A stretch of 8,513 nt of DNA from an archaeon (GTDB taxonomy: Archaea > Nanobdellota > Nanobdellia > Woesearchaeales > GW2011-AR9), in the NCBI GenBank assembly GCA_023266155.1, contig JAHFRS010000023.1, positions 1 through 8,513 of the forward strand, given 5' to 3'. A model generated the notes under the pieces. The model was given only the letters and a program-made list of their open reading frames with translations. It made no database searches and was not told where the DNA came from. This document shows, piece after piece, positions 1 through 6,652 of the stretch; within the stretch, counting starts at the first letter, position 1; the number at the start of each line of letters is the position of its first letter. The position numbers and the translations under genes were made by a program.

Positions 1-7
1 TAGATCC

Positions 8-589
8 ATGAAGACAGAAATCCGCCTGCTGGACATCGATGATTCTCCGTTTAACCTCGATGATGAAACCGTTCTGGTCATTGCTACTTTTTTCCGCGGC
101 GGGGACGCCATGGACGGCGTCCTAAGCTGTCACATACAAGTAGATGGAGATGATGCAACCTACCAATTGATTCAGCTGATCAATACCAGCAAATTCAAGT
201 CTCAGACGCAGGCGATTCTGCTGGATGGCATTGCCGTGGGCGGATTTAACATCATTAACATTCACAGCCTCAATAAGCATACAGGCATTCCCGTTATCGT
301 GGTCGTCAGAAAAATGCCTGATTTTGCAAAGCTCGAGAAAACATTGAGGAGATTGGGAATGGAGAAGAAATATGCGCTGATGGAGAAAGCAGGCACGCCA
401 CACAAAATCACGTTGACAGGAAAAAAAGTGTCAGGAGATGTCCATATTCAGGTCGCCGGAATTTCTGTTGAAAATACAGAAAAGATCATCAAACTATCTT
501 CCACTCACAGCAATATTCCTGAACCGATTCGGGCGGCGCATCTCATTGGCGCCGGGATAGTCAAAGGGGAGAGTAAAGGAAGGGCGTGA
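8..589 (+). CDS. DUF99 / UPF0215 family protein (endonuclease V-related)
   Basis: A 193-residue protein of the archaeal DUF99 family (COG1628), a family distantly related to endonuclease V and sometimes labelled endonuclease dU; the biological role is not settled. Visible family blocks are the N-terminal DIDDSPF (residues 9-15), the strand-turn LLDGIAVGGFN (71-81), PVIVVVRKMPD (95-105), and the C-terminal block PEPIRAAHLIGAGI (171-184) followed by G-x-S-x-GRA at the very end. Acidic residues D11, D12 and D73 are the likely metal-site candidates. The length is normal for the family and the last block is complete, so the gene is whole at its 3' end. The ATG at position 8 fits the usual family start just before the first strand, but the frame stays open to the left window edge, so an upstream start cannot be excluded. 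The residue before IDD, commonly Gly in the family as I recall it, is Asp here. It converges on the surface-protein gene, 35 bases away. Confidence 0.88.
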   Translation: MKTEIRLLDIDDSPFNLDDETVLVIATFFRGGDAMDGVLSCHIQVDGDDATYQLIQLINTSKFKSQTQAILLDGIAVGGFNIINIHSLNKHTGIPVIVVVRKMPDFAKLEKTLRRLGMEKKYALMEKAGTPHKITLTGKKVSGDVHIQVAGISVENTEKIIKLSSTHSNIPEPIRAAHLIGAGIVKGESKGRA

Positions 590-624
590 ACCAGAGGTTA
601 AATCAAAACACCGCTTCACTTCTT

Positions 625-3393
625 TCATTTCGTTTTTTTCTTCAGGTAATACAAAATTATCCCCACCACGACCACCACCATAATTATAATCGTCAAAAGC
701 CCGCCTGGTGATCTCTTCCCTTTGACTTTCTCTTCCATCACAATATCAGTCACTTTCGGTGCAGGTGCTTCCTCAACAGGAGCAGGCGGGATGGCTTCTT
801 CTTCTGCAACAGAGATTTGTTTTTCTTCCTCAACAACTGCTCCCTCTCCCATCACTTTTTTCTCGCCAATCAGAAAATAACTAAAGCCAGGCGTCGGCGC
901 TTGATAATAGACAAACAAATCATCTTCTTTTCTCTGTACTGTCGTCAATTTCTGCCAGTCGCTGGCAAAACGGAACAAGGCAACATTATTTTTGTCAACT
1001 TTATTCTCCCGCAGCCAGCTCTTCCGTACTTTAAACTCGATACTCGACTTCTGCAAGACAACATTCGGCAAGGACGAGCTGATTTGAAGGAAGAGGTAAG
1101 ATTTTCCGCTAAAGCTTTGCGCTTCCACAGGGAGGGTGGTATGATCTTCCTTCGAGACCGTAACTTCAAATTTACCGACGGACTCCGCAACGGTAAATGT
1201 AATAGTTTCCACCGCCAGTACACCATTACCAACGGAAATAAGCGCACCCTGCCCTTTGGTAAGGCCATTGACCGCTTGCTTAAAAGATACCCCTTCTACT
1301 TTGCTGATTCCTCCCCCACCGCCCCCGCTGCTAAAGCCGCCCGGGGTGGGCGAAGAACTAGCTGGCGCCGGCTCACTCACTTCTGGTTCCGATTCCGAAA
1401 AGTGGGGAATGCTGAACCAAATGGTATTGTTAGTCGTGTTCACATACACCATTTCGCTTTTGTTGGTTTTACTGGCGAGAATGCCGGTAGCTCTTAACAG
1501 CGTTTCATTGTAATCGGAAAAATAAGCCGGACGAGCTGCGGCATCATCAACGCTGCGGTTCCAGACCACCCTTCCGGTATCATCACGAAGGATGCCCATG
1601 CTAAAGTTTACGTCACCAGAATCGTCAATAGTCTCGTTATATCTCATGCCGATAAAGATCTGGGAAGCGATATCTTTAGGCACGGCGGCGCCAAAACGAA
1701 ATCCGAAGACGTCTCTCCCCCCTGAAGCGGATTCTCCCGCCGACAACCTGGAACGGGGCGCGACGAAACCGCTTCCCGTCATCTGCTGGTTGACCAACAT
1801 GATAATGCTCCCGTCAGGTAAAGTAGTATGAATAGTAGCGAAAGGGATCATAACCTGAATGGGATCAAACACGGCATTCGTGGTAAATAAAGTACAGGCG
1901 CTTAAGTCCGGATGAAAGACATTACAGGCACTCGTCGAGCGCAAGACGCGAATGATCGTGCTCTGCTTGATAGTCGTGCTAAAATCACTGATGGTTCCTC
2001 CGGCTGAAATGGACTGCATGGTAAACGCAGTAAAGTTCATGGTGGTGCTGTTCAATGAGGTATTGGCTTCCACTTTCAGTGGGGCAAACCGGCTGGCGAA
2101 ACATTTAACTGTAGCATTGGAAGAATTGCCGAGCTGGGCGGGGAAGAAAATCCGGCCGGCACCGTCAGGGGCAGTAATCATCCGGCTCATTTCCAAATTA
2201 GTGCGATCGCCGGCAGCCGCTGCTTCCACCGTTATTTCACAAAAGGCTGAGGTAACAGCAGCATCAGCACTATCGCCATCAATCAGATTGACCGTAAAAT
2301 ACGATTGGTTCACCCCGGTGACATTTTCCACGGCATTGGTACCGGTCAGGCGGGTAAGGGTAAAATTTAACTCTAAATTATTTCCGGTCACAGCGGTAAT
2401 GTTCTGATAGCCGGCATAATATTCCGTGGACGGATTCGTGCCATTACTGTTGGCGGTATGCAAACTTATCAGCAGAGGAATGCCCGCTTTCGATGCCGGC
2501 AGGCTAATATTATAAAACCAAGTGGCATTAATGGAAAATTGCTGGCTGATATTTCCTATCGGCGGAATGAGACCTTTAGCCGTTCCCCCCGTTGCGCTGG
2601 TGATGGCAAAAACCTGGGCCAGATTTCTCGTTAAAGACCAATTGGCTACGGTCGTATTTTGCGTGACGGTGATGTAGCCGGTCATGGTGATGTTGGTTCT
2701 GGTCAGGTTGTCCTGTATATAAACAGTACTAGCCTGAGCATAGGTGGTAAAATTGGTAAAGAGAAATTGGCTGGGAGGAGTAGTTGGAGCAGCAGTCGTA
2801 TTGGGCTGGAAGAAAAAGAAAAAGCTGTAATTGAGCTGCTGGGGAAGGTAAAATTCAACCGAAGGGCCGGCGGCAAACCGGGTGGCGATGGGAATTTTTG
2901 ACGATAAGGATGACGGCAGGACCACATAGGAAAAATTAACCAATTCTCCGGTATTATTCACGGCCGATACATTTACCCGAATGGCCGGAACGGTATAGAC
3001 GGTAGAAGTATTAGCATCCAGTGGCAGCGAAACATTGAATTTAATCCCCGGGATGGGTGTGCCGCGGATGCTCATCTCCGTGACATTGCCGTTAGAAGTT
3101 CCATTATGGTAAATTCTCACATCAATATAATATAAGTTAGTGGTAGTATCATTAACATTCAACAGCAGCGCCGTCCCGTTGGCATCGGTAACATTCGCTG
3201 CTACCAACGTTTCTGCCTGTGTTTGTGGATTGAATTGAAGTAAAGTTATATTCGCGCCGGCAACCAGGCTATAAGTGCTGTTGCGAACTGAAAGAGTGAT
3301 ATTATGGACCTCTTCATCGGCGATGGCAAAGGGAAGAACGAGGAAGAGAAAGAGTAAACTGATAAAACATTCTTTAGTTATCTTTCTGTACAT
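625..3393 (-). CDS. Secreted, membrane-anchored PGF-pre-PGF domain surface glycoprotein
   Basis: A 922-residue envelope protein. Residues 1-25 form a signal peptide (basic MYRK, a Leu/Phe-rich core, then FAIA before DEE). The ectodomain is beta-rich and packed with N-x-S/T sequons: I count 40 by eye, all before about residue 657, suggesting heavy N-glycosylation. A Pro/Ser linker and a six-Gly run lead into a PGF-pre-PGF domain (about 696-846; landmarks IEFKVRKSWL, NNVALFRF and TPGFSYFLI), which is preceded by the WFSIPHFSE strand typical of this architecture. An acidic/proline linker (847-893), a transmembrane helix (about 899-917) and a KKKTK tail anchor it, with the bulk outside. The frame is open upstream to 3492, but I chose the ATG at 3393: it begins the signal peptide, has GAGG six bases upstream, and a TATA box lies inside the would-be extension. 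It is probably an S-layer or adhesin-like protein; ligand and exact role cannot be told from sequence. Confidence 0.87.
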   Translation of the reverse strand: MYRKITKECFISLLFLFLVLPFAIADEEVHNITLSVRNSTYSLVAGANITLLQFNPQTQAETLVAANVTDANGTALLLNVNDTTTNLYYIDVRIYHNGTSNGNVTEMSIRGTPIPGIKFNVSLPLDANTSTVYTVPAIRVNVSAVNNTGELVNFSYVVLPSSLSSKIPIATRFAAGPSVEFYLPQQLNYSFFFFFQPNTTAAPTTPPSQFLFTNFTTYAQASTVYIQDNLTRTNITMTGYITVTQNTTVANWSLTRNLAQVFAITSATGGTAKGLIPPIGNISQQFSINATWFYNISLPASKAGIPLLISLHTANSNGTNPSTEYYAGYQNITAVTGNNLELNFTLTRLTGTNAVENVTGVNQSYFTVNLIDGDSADAAVTSAFCEITVEAAAAGDRTNLEMSRMITAPDGAGRIFFPAQLGNSSNATVKCFASRFAPLKVEANTSLNSTTMNFTAFTMQSISAGGTISDFSTTIKQSTIIRVLRSTSACNVFHPDLSACTLFTTNAVFDPIQVMIPFATIHTTLPDGSIIMLVNQQMTGSGFVAPRSRLSAGESASGGRDVFGFRFGAAVPKDIASQIFIGMRYNETIDDSGDVNFSMGILRDDTGRVVWNRSVDDAAARPAYFSDYNETLLRATGILASKTNKSEMVYVNTTNNTIWFSIPHFSESEPEVSEPAPASSSPTPGGFSSGGGGGGISKVEGVSFKQAVNGLTKGQGALISVGNGVLAVETITFTVAESVGKFEVTVSKEDHTTLPVEAQSFSGKSYLFLQISSSLPNVVLQKSSIEFKVRKSWLRENKVDKNNVALFRFASDWQKLTTVQRKEDDLFVYYQAPTPGFSYFLIGEKKVMGEGAVVEEEKQISVAEEEAIPPAPVEEAPAPKVTDIVMEEKVKGKRSPGGLLTIIIMVVVVVGIILYYLKKKTK
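633..639 (+). terminator. Possible oligo-T terminator for the DUF99 gene
   Basis: A run of seven T lies 44 bases after the DUF99 stop codon, inside the last codons of the convergent surface-protein gene (where it encodes its C-terminal lysines). Archaeal termination needs only a T-run, so this could end the + strand transcript. The overlap with Lys codons is an equally good explanation, hence the low confidence. Confidence 0.3.
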
Positions 3394-3397
3394 AACA

Positions 3398-3403
3398 CGC
3401 CTC
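3398..3403 (-). promoter_or_regulatory. Shine-Dalgarno site deciding the surface-protein start
   Basis: On the minus strand GAGGCG precedes the ATG at 3393, with GAGG ending six bases before the start codon. It matches the anti-Shine-Dalgarno end of archaeal 16S rRNA and supports this start over the upstream in-frame ATG at 3492. It is the only clear ribosome-binding site among the promoter-proximal genes here; the others look leaderless. Confidence 0.6.
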
Positions 3404-3429
3404 TTTTTGTAGGGGAGAAAGAAAGGAAT

Positions 3430-3445
3430 GTTTATATTCTTTTCT
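3430..3445 (-). promoter_or_regulatory. BRE/TATA promoter of the surface-protein gene
   Basis: The minus strand reads AGAAAAGAATATAAAC: a purine-rich BRE followed by a TATA-like AATATAAA centred near 3434. With the usual spacing, transcription would start near 3407, giving a leader of about 13 bases that contains the GAGG site. It lies back to back with the HEPN-gene promoter. Confidence 0.55.
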
Positions 3446-3514
3446 GTTTCTTGGTTGGACGGTAGTATCTCAAAATTATTGCCTCCCCACACCCCTACTG
3501 GTATTGCATTGAAC

Positions 3515-3530
3515 AGAAAAGCTTAAATAG
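3515..3530 (+). promoter_or_regulatory. BRE/TATA promoter of the HEPN-nucleotidyltransferase operon
   Basis: A purine-rich AGAAAAG followed by CTTAAATAG, with TTAAATA at 3523-3529 centred at 3526. The centre is 27 bases before the ATG at 3553, so the predicted transcript begins at or beside the start codon (leaderless). No Shine-Dalgarno sequence is seen in the intervening bases. Confidence 0.6.
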
Positions 3531-3552
3531 TAATAACTGTTCATCCCGTTGA

Positions 3553-3939
3553 ATGGAAGAAAAAGTTCATCGTTGGGCGGCTAAACTGTACTTTGAAATA
3601 GCAGAAAAGGCACATCAAGATTACGAAAAGGAGCCCGATCCTGATAAGAGGGTCGCTTTGCGAGTAGTGGCAGCCCAAAACTATTTTTATGCAGCCGTCA
3701 ACTGGATTGAATCCACTTTTGCTAAGAATAAAGAACATTCCTTCAACCATGAGAATCGCATGAGTAAAATTCTGGAAAACAGGCATTTATTTACGGAAGA
3801 AATAATCTCCCTCTATTCACTGATAGAAAGAAACCAAAGAAATAAGGTAACTTATCGAGGCGAGAATGGAGAGAAATATGAGAATATAAGAAAGTTAGCA
3901 ATATTGCTCCACGAAAAATATGGAAAACAAATACTCTAA
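3553..3939 (+). CDS. HEPN domain protein, putative HepT-like toxin/partner
   Basis: A 128-residue, all-helical protein that fits the HEPN fold: a first helix rich in Ala and aromatic residues, the second-helix pattern QNYFYAAVNWIEST (42-55), and the C-terminal RN-x3-Y block (R96, N97, Y101) followed by RGENGEKYENIRK. HEPN RNases usually carry R-x4-6-H, and HepT carries R-x4-H-x-Y; here the His position is Tyr101, so an active RNase is doubtful without testing. The gene overlaps the downstream nucleotidyltransferase by 20 bases, the classical arrangement of HEPN/MNT (HepT/MntA) toxin-antitoxin pairs, in which MntA adenylylates HepT. It could instead be a non-toxic HEPN partner that binds nucleotide or RNA for the transferase. 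The start is supported by the TATA box 27 bases upstream. Fold assignment is fairly secure; toxin function is inference. Confidence 0.75.
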   Translation: MEEKVHRWAAKLYFEIAEKAHQDYEKEPDPDKRVALRVVAAQNYFYAAVNWIESTFAKNKEHSFNHENRMSKILENRHLFTEEIISLYSLIERNQRNKVTYRGENGEKYENIRKLAILLHEKYGKQIL

Positions 3940-4543
3940 AACTATTGATAGATTAGTGGCTGCCGTATTTCCGAACATAAAAGATATTTTAGTTGTTTTT
4001 GTCTATGGCTCAGTATCCAGGGGTGACTTCTCATTACGACATTCTGATTTAGACTTATTCATAGTTCTTAAAAAAAACGTAGTGAATGAAACGGTAAAAG
4101 AAAAATTAGATAAAATTATTCTCCCTATAGGATACCAAGAGGGAGTAAAGATACATCCAGAATATCAGGGAACGGAAATAACCTATGAAGATCGCACCTT
4201 GGTTCAAAAGATGATTGAAGAAGGAAAAATAATTTATTCTACAGGCGTGTTTACATTCAATCATCATCTTGTGGGGCTAAAGCAGTATATCATTTATGAC
4301 TTTTCCTTAAAGAAAGCGAAGAGAAAAACGATGTTTTCTAAATTGCTGCATGGAAGGAAGAGCTGGTATTGGAAAGGGAAAGAGAAAAATGTGAAAGAAT
4401 ATGCCGGTATTATTGATAATAAAGAGATCATAGAACTGGGTACGGGAACGTTGATGGTGCAAAAAGATAAAGAAAAGAACATTAAACACATTTTTGATTC
4501 ATTTGGTGTGGAATACAAATTAAAGAAAATTGTCTATGCTTAA
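3920..4543 (+). CDS. MNT-type nucleotidyltransferase with extra C-terminal domain
   Basis: A 207-residue protein. The N-terminal half is a minimal nucleotidyltransferase: YGSVSRGDFSLRHSDLDLFIV (residues 29-49) carries the GS...D-x-D signature with G30, S31, D43 and D45; the third acidic residue may be E81 or E86 in the next strand. Residues 1-110 are about the size of a MntA antitoxin. The remaining hundred residues form an added domain (about 115-207) with KRKTMFSKLLHGRK, a Lys-rich stretch and ELGTGTLMV, ending near IVYA. I recall similar C-terminal modules in other archaeal transferases of this sort but cannot name the family. It is translationally coupled to the HEPN gene by a 20-base overlap and has no promoter of its own. 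The likely reaction is AMP transfer from ATP to the HEPN partner, but the basic C-terminal part could equally direct it to RNA. The pair is unusually A+T-rich (17 of 60 bases G/C at 4081-4140). Confidence 0.8.
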   Translation: MENKYSKTIDRLVAAVFPNIKDILVVFVYGSVSRGDFSLRHSDLDLFIVLKKNVVNETVKEKLDKIILPIGYQEGVKIHPEYQGTEITYEDRTLVQKMIEEGKIIYSTGVFTFNHHLVGLKQYIIYDFSLKKAKRKTMFSKLLHGRKSWYWKGKEKNVKEYAGIIDNKEIIELGTGTLMVQKDKEKNIKHIFDSFGVEYKLKKIVYA

Positions 4544-4546
4544 TTT

Positions 4547-6334
4547 CTAACTATAATACCACTTCCCTTCTTCCCGCTGCTCGCGGTCTTTCACACTGCC
4601 CAATTTATTAATTCTCGGGCGATGTGAAGATTGATCCCGCCGTAAGGTGATATTCAACTCTTTTAAAAACAAATTCATCCCTTGCTCCATGGTAAAAGGG
4701 CCCTGCAACAATCCTGATTGGGCCGGTTGGCCGGTAAAGACGATCAGCCGGTCAGAAACATGGTCAATAAACATCAAATCGTGATCCACAACTAAAACTG
4801 TAACATCCCGTTCCTGAGCAACATTTTTAATTACTTTAGAAACAATCAGGCGCTGTTCCACATCTAAGTAGGCTGAGGGCTCATCCAGTAAAAACAATTC
4901 GGCTTGCTGTGAAAGACATTTGGCGATAGCCACTCGCTGTAATTCCCCGCCGGATAATTGAGATACTTTCCTTGCCAGCAATGCTTCAATTCCTAAAGGC
5001 GTGATTAACTGATGACTATAGCGCTGAATCGCGTCAGTTAAAAATTCAGCCACCAGCTGTTCCGATGACGTTTCCAGATACTGCGGCTTGTACGCCACTT
5101 TAATTTCTCGATCCACCGTTCCCTGGTCCGGCAGAATTAAGCCCGCTAACATCTTGATAAACGTCGTTTTGCCGATACCATTCTCGCCAAGGATGCCAAT
5201 GATTTCGTTTTTATGTAACTGGCCTTCTTCCGTAGCGAGAGTAAAATGTCCTAATGTTGTGTGTAAATTCTTCCAGGAGAGCAACAGCTGTGGCTTTCCC
5301 CGCACCCGATCCTGAACGGCCTCAAATTTGATGGCGTAGTCACGGAAACGGACATTCTCTTCCCGCAGATAGCCATCAAGGAAAACATTAATGCCTTCTC
5401 GTGACGATTTTATTCCTGAGACGACACCATACACTCCCTCATGCCCATACATGATGTTTAAAGAATCGGTCAGGTAATCCAGAATGATCAAATCGTGCTC
5501 AATCAGTAGGACGGCAGTCGAATCACTCACCAACGAATTGATGAAATGAGAGACTTGCAGCCGCTGCTTGATGTCCAGATAGGAAGTAGGCTCATCGAAG
5601 AGATAGAGGGTAGCATTTTTCAAGGCCGCAGCGGCAATGGCAACTTTCTGTAATTCTCCACCGGAGATGGCCTGAAGAGGATTGTCCAGAAAAGCAGTAA
5701 GAGATAACGTATCAGCAATCTCTGTTACTTTCCCCGCTGCTTCGGACGATGTTCCCAAAACAGCTACTTTCTGCAACAATTCCCGCACCGTGCCTGAAAA
5801 TTGTTTAGGAATCAAATCAACCTGCTGCGGCTTATAGGATAAAGATACTTCATTCCTCTGTAATTTATCAAGGAATTTCTGAATTTCCGTGCCGCGGAAA
5901 AAAGTAAGGACTTCTTTAAATTCCGGCGGATTCTGCCATTTTCCTAAATTTGGCTTGATTACATTGGCCAGAATTTTTAAGGCGGTGGATTTACCGATGC
6001 CATTCTTTCCAAGGATTCCGGTAACCTGTCCAAACTGAGGCGCTGGAAGGGAGTACAATTCAAACATATTTTCCCCGTAGCGATAGATGGGCGGCTTATC
6101 CAGCTGCATGGGAAGGTTGATGATTTTAATGGCACCAAAGGGGCAACGGCCGGGACAGATTTGGCAACCGGTGCAGAGCAGCTCATCAATCCGCGCCTTT
6201 TTTCCTACATCATCTGCAGGATAGATGCAATCCACACCAGAACGATTGACGGGGCACAATTTAGCACAAAGGTAATTGCCACATTCTTGAGGATGGCATT
6301 TTTCACGATCGATAACAGCAATACGTTTTCTCAT
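4547..6334 (-). CDS. abce1: ABCE1 / Rli1 ribosome-recycling ATPase
   Basis: A full-length 595-residue ABCE1. This soluble twin-ATPase iron-sulfur protein splits ribosomes after termination, with aRF1/aPelota. The N-terminal Fe-S domain has the two-cluster cysteines (C13, C18, C23, C27, C36, C54, C57, C60, C64). NBD1 has Walker A GKNGIGKST (109-117), the RGTEIQKFLDKL insertion typical of ABCE1, signature ISGGELQ (223-229; the usual Leu is Ile), Walker B LYLFDEP and H-loop H280. The first hinge is around REGINVFLDGY (312-322). NBD2 has GENGIGKTT (383-391), LSGGELQR (460-467), LFLLDEPSAYLD (480-491) and H518. The second hinge RPRINKL (572-578) is present, and the protein ends KWYYS. I see no missing catalytic residue. 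It stops 3 bases from the stop of the convergent nucleotidyltransferase gene. The start ATG fits both homologue starts (MRKRIAVID...) and the TATA box about 30 bases upstream. Confidence 0.97.
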   Translation of the reverse strand: MRKRIAVIDREKCHPQECGNYLCAKLCPVNRSGVDCIYPADDVGKKARIDELLCTGCQICPGRCPFGAIKIINLPMQLDKPPIYRYGENMFELYSLPAPQFGQVTGILGKNGIGKSTALKILANVIKPNLGKWQNPPEFKEVLTFFRGTEIQKFLDKLQRNEVSLSYKPQQVDLIPKQFSGTVRELLQKVAVLGTSSEAAGKVTEIADTLSLTAFLDNPLQAISGGELQKVAIAAAALKNATLYLFDEPTSYLDIKQRLQVSHFINSLVSDSTAVLLIEHDLIILDYLTDSLNIMYGHEGVYGVVSGIKSSREGINVFLDGYLREENVRFRDYAIKFEAVQDRVRGKPQLLLSWKNLHTTLGHFTLATEEGQLHKNEIIGILGENGIGKTTFIKMLAGLILPDQGTVDREIKVAYKPQYLETSSEQLVAEFLTDAIQRYSHQLITPLGIEALLARKVSQLSGGELQRVAIAKCLSQQAELFLLDEPSAYLDVEQRLIVSKVIKNVAQERDVTVLVVDHDLMFIDHVSDRLIVFTGQPAQSGLLQGPFTMEQGMNLFLKELNITLRRDQSSHRPRINKLGSVKDREQREEGKWYYS

Positions 6335-6360
6335 GAGATTATCTTATTTTTATTAGTTTA

Positions 6361-6370
6361 ATATAAAACC
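6361..6370 (-). promoter_or_regulatory. TATA box of the ABCE1 gene
   Basis: The minus strand reads GGTTTTATAT, with the T/A-rich box at 6361-6368 centred near 6364, about 30 bases upstream of the ABCE1 ATG at 6334. The predicted start site is only a few bases before the ATG, so the message would be almost leaderless. Confidence 0.5.
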
Positions 6371-6614
6371 TACGTTTTTTGAGGACGTTCAGATGTCACT
6401 CATGCTCCCTTGATTATTTTATCCCATTTTTATCCCATACACACTGCTTTTTCCTTCCTGCCGATAGTGCTGTGGTACATCCTCAATGATTTTTCGGCCT
6501 CTTTGCTGGCATAAAGACAAGGCTCAGTAAGTTCTGGCATTTTTTGCACCATAACTTTTGGATAATTAATGTTGACTTTTTGATAATATTTTGTAGAAAA
6601 AACAGAGAAAAACC

Positions 6615-6632
6615 AAGAAATATTTATAAATA
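6615..6632 (+). promoter_or_regulatory. BRE/TATA promoter of the deacetylase operon
   Basis: AAGAAATATTTATAAATA is a near-ideal archaeal promoter: purine-rich BRE then TTTATAAA at 6623-6630, centred near 6626. The ATG at 6653 lies 27 bases on, so the transcript should be leaderless. Confidence 0.7.
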
Positions 6633-6636
6633 AACT

Positions 6637-6652
6637 ACTAATTAGTACTAAT
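6637..6652 (+). promoter_or_regulatory. Palindromic repeat, possible operator over the start site
   Basis: The 16 bases ACTAATTAGTACTAAT contain two overlapping perfect palindromes: ACTAATTAGT (6637-6646) and ATTAGTACTAAT (6641-6652). They fill the space between the TATA box and the ATG at 6653, exactly where a repressor would block RNA polymerase. A regulator is not identified here, and palindromes in A/T-rich DNA can arise by chance. Confidence 0.4.

Larger units (their letters stand above)
6335..6652. other. Divergent promoter region between ABCE1 and the deacetylase
   Basis: 318 bases without a convincing gene. It holds the ABCE1 TATA box near its left end, and the deacetylase promoter and a palindromic possible operator at its right end. 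The middle contains two copies of TTTTATCCCA (6417-6426 and 6428-6437), 11 bases or about one helical turn apart. A 40-codon minus-strand frame (6552 down to 6430) begins MVQKMPEL and ends VCMG; it has no recognisable motif and only a weak A/T-rich box upstream, so I do not call it. I see no tRNA or other recognised RNA. Confidence 0.6.

Noticed and set aside
817..2901. Several plus-strand frames of 79-226 codons inside the surface-protein gene.
   Set aside because: They lie antisense to a gene with signal peptide, known domain and anchor; their translations show no motif and reflect its low-stop codon usage.
3394..3492. N-terminal extension of the surface protein to the ATG at 3492.
   Set aside because: It would put 33 residues before a clear signal peptide, and the region contains the TATA box and ribosome-binding site for the ATG at 3393.
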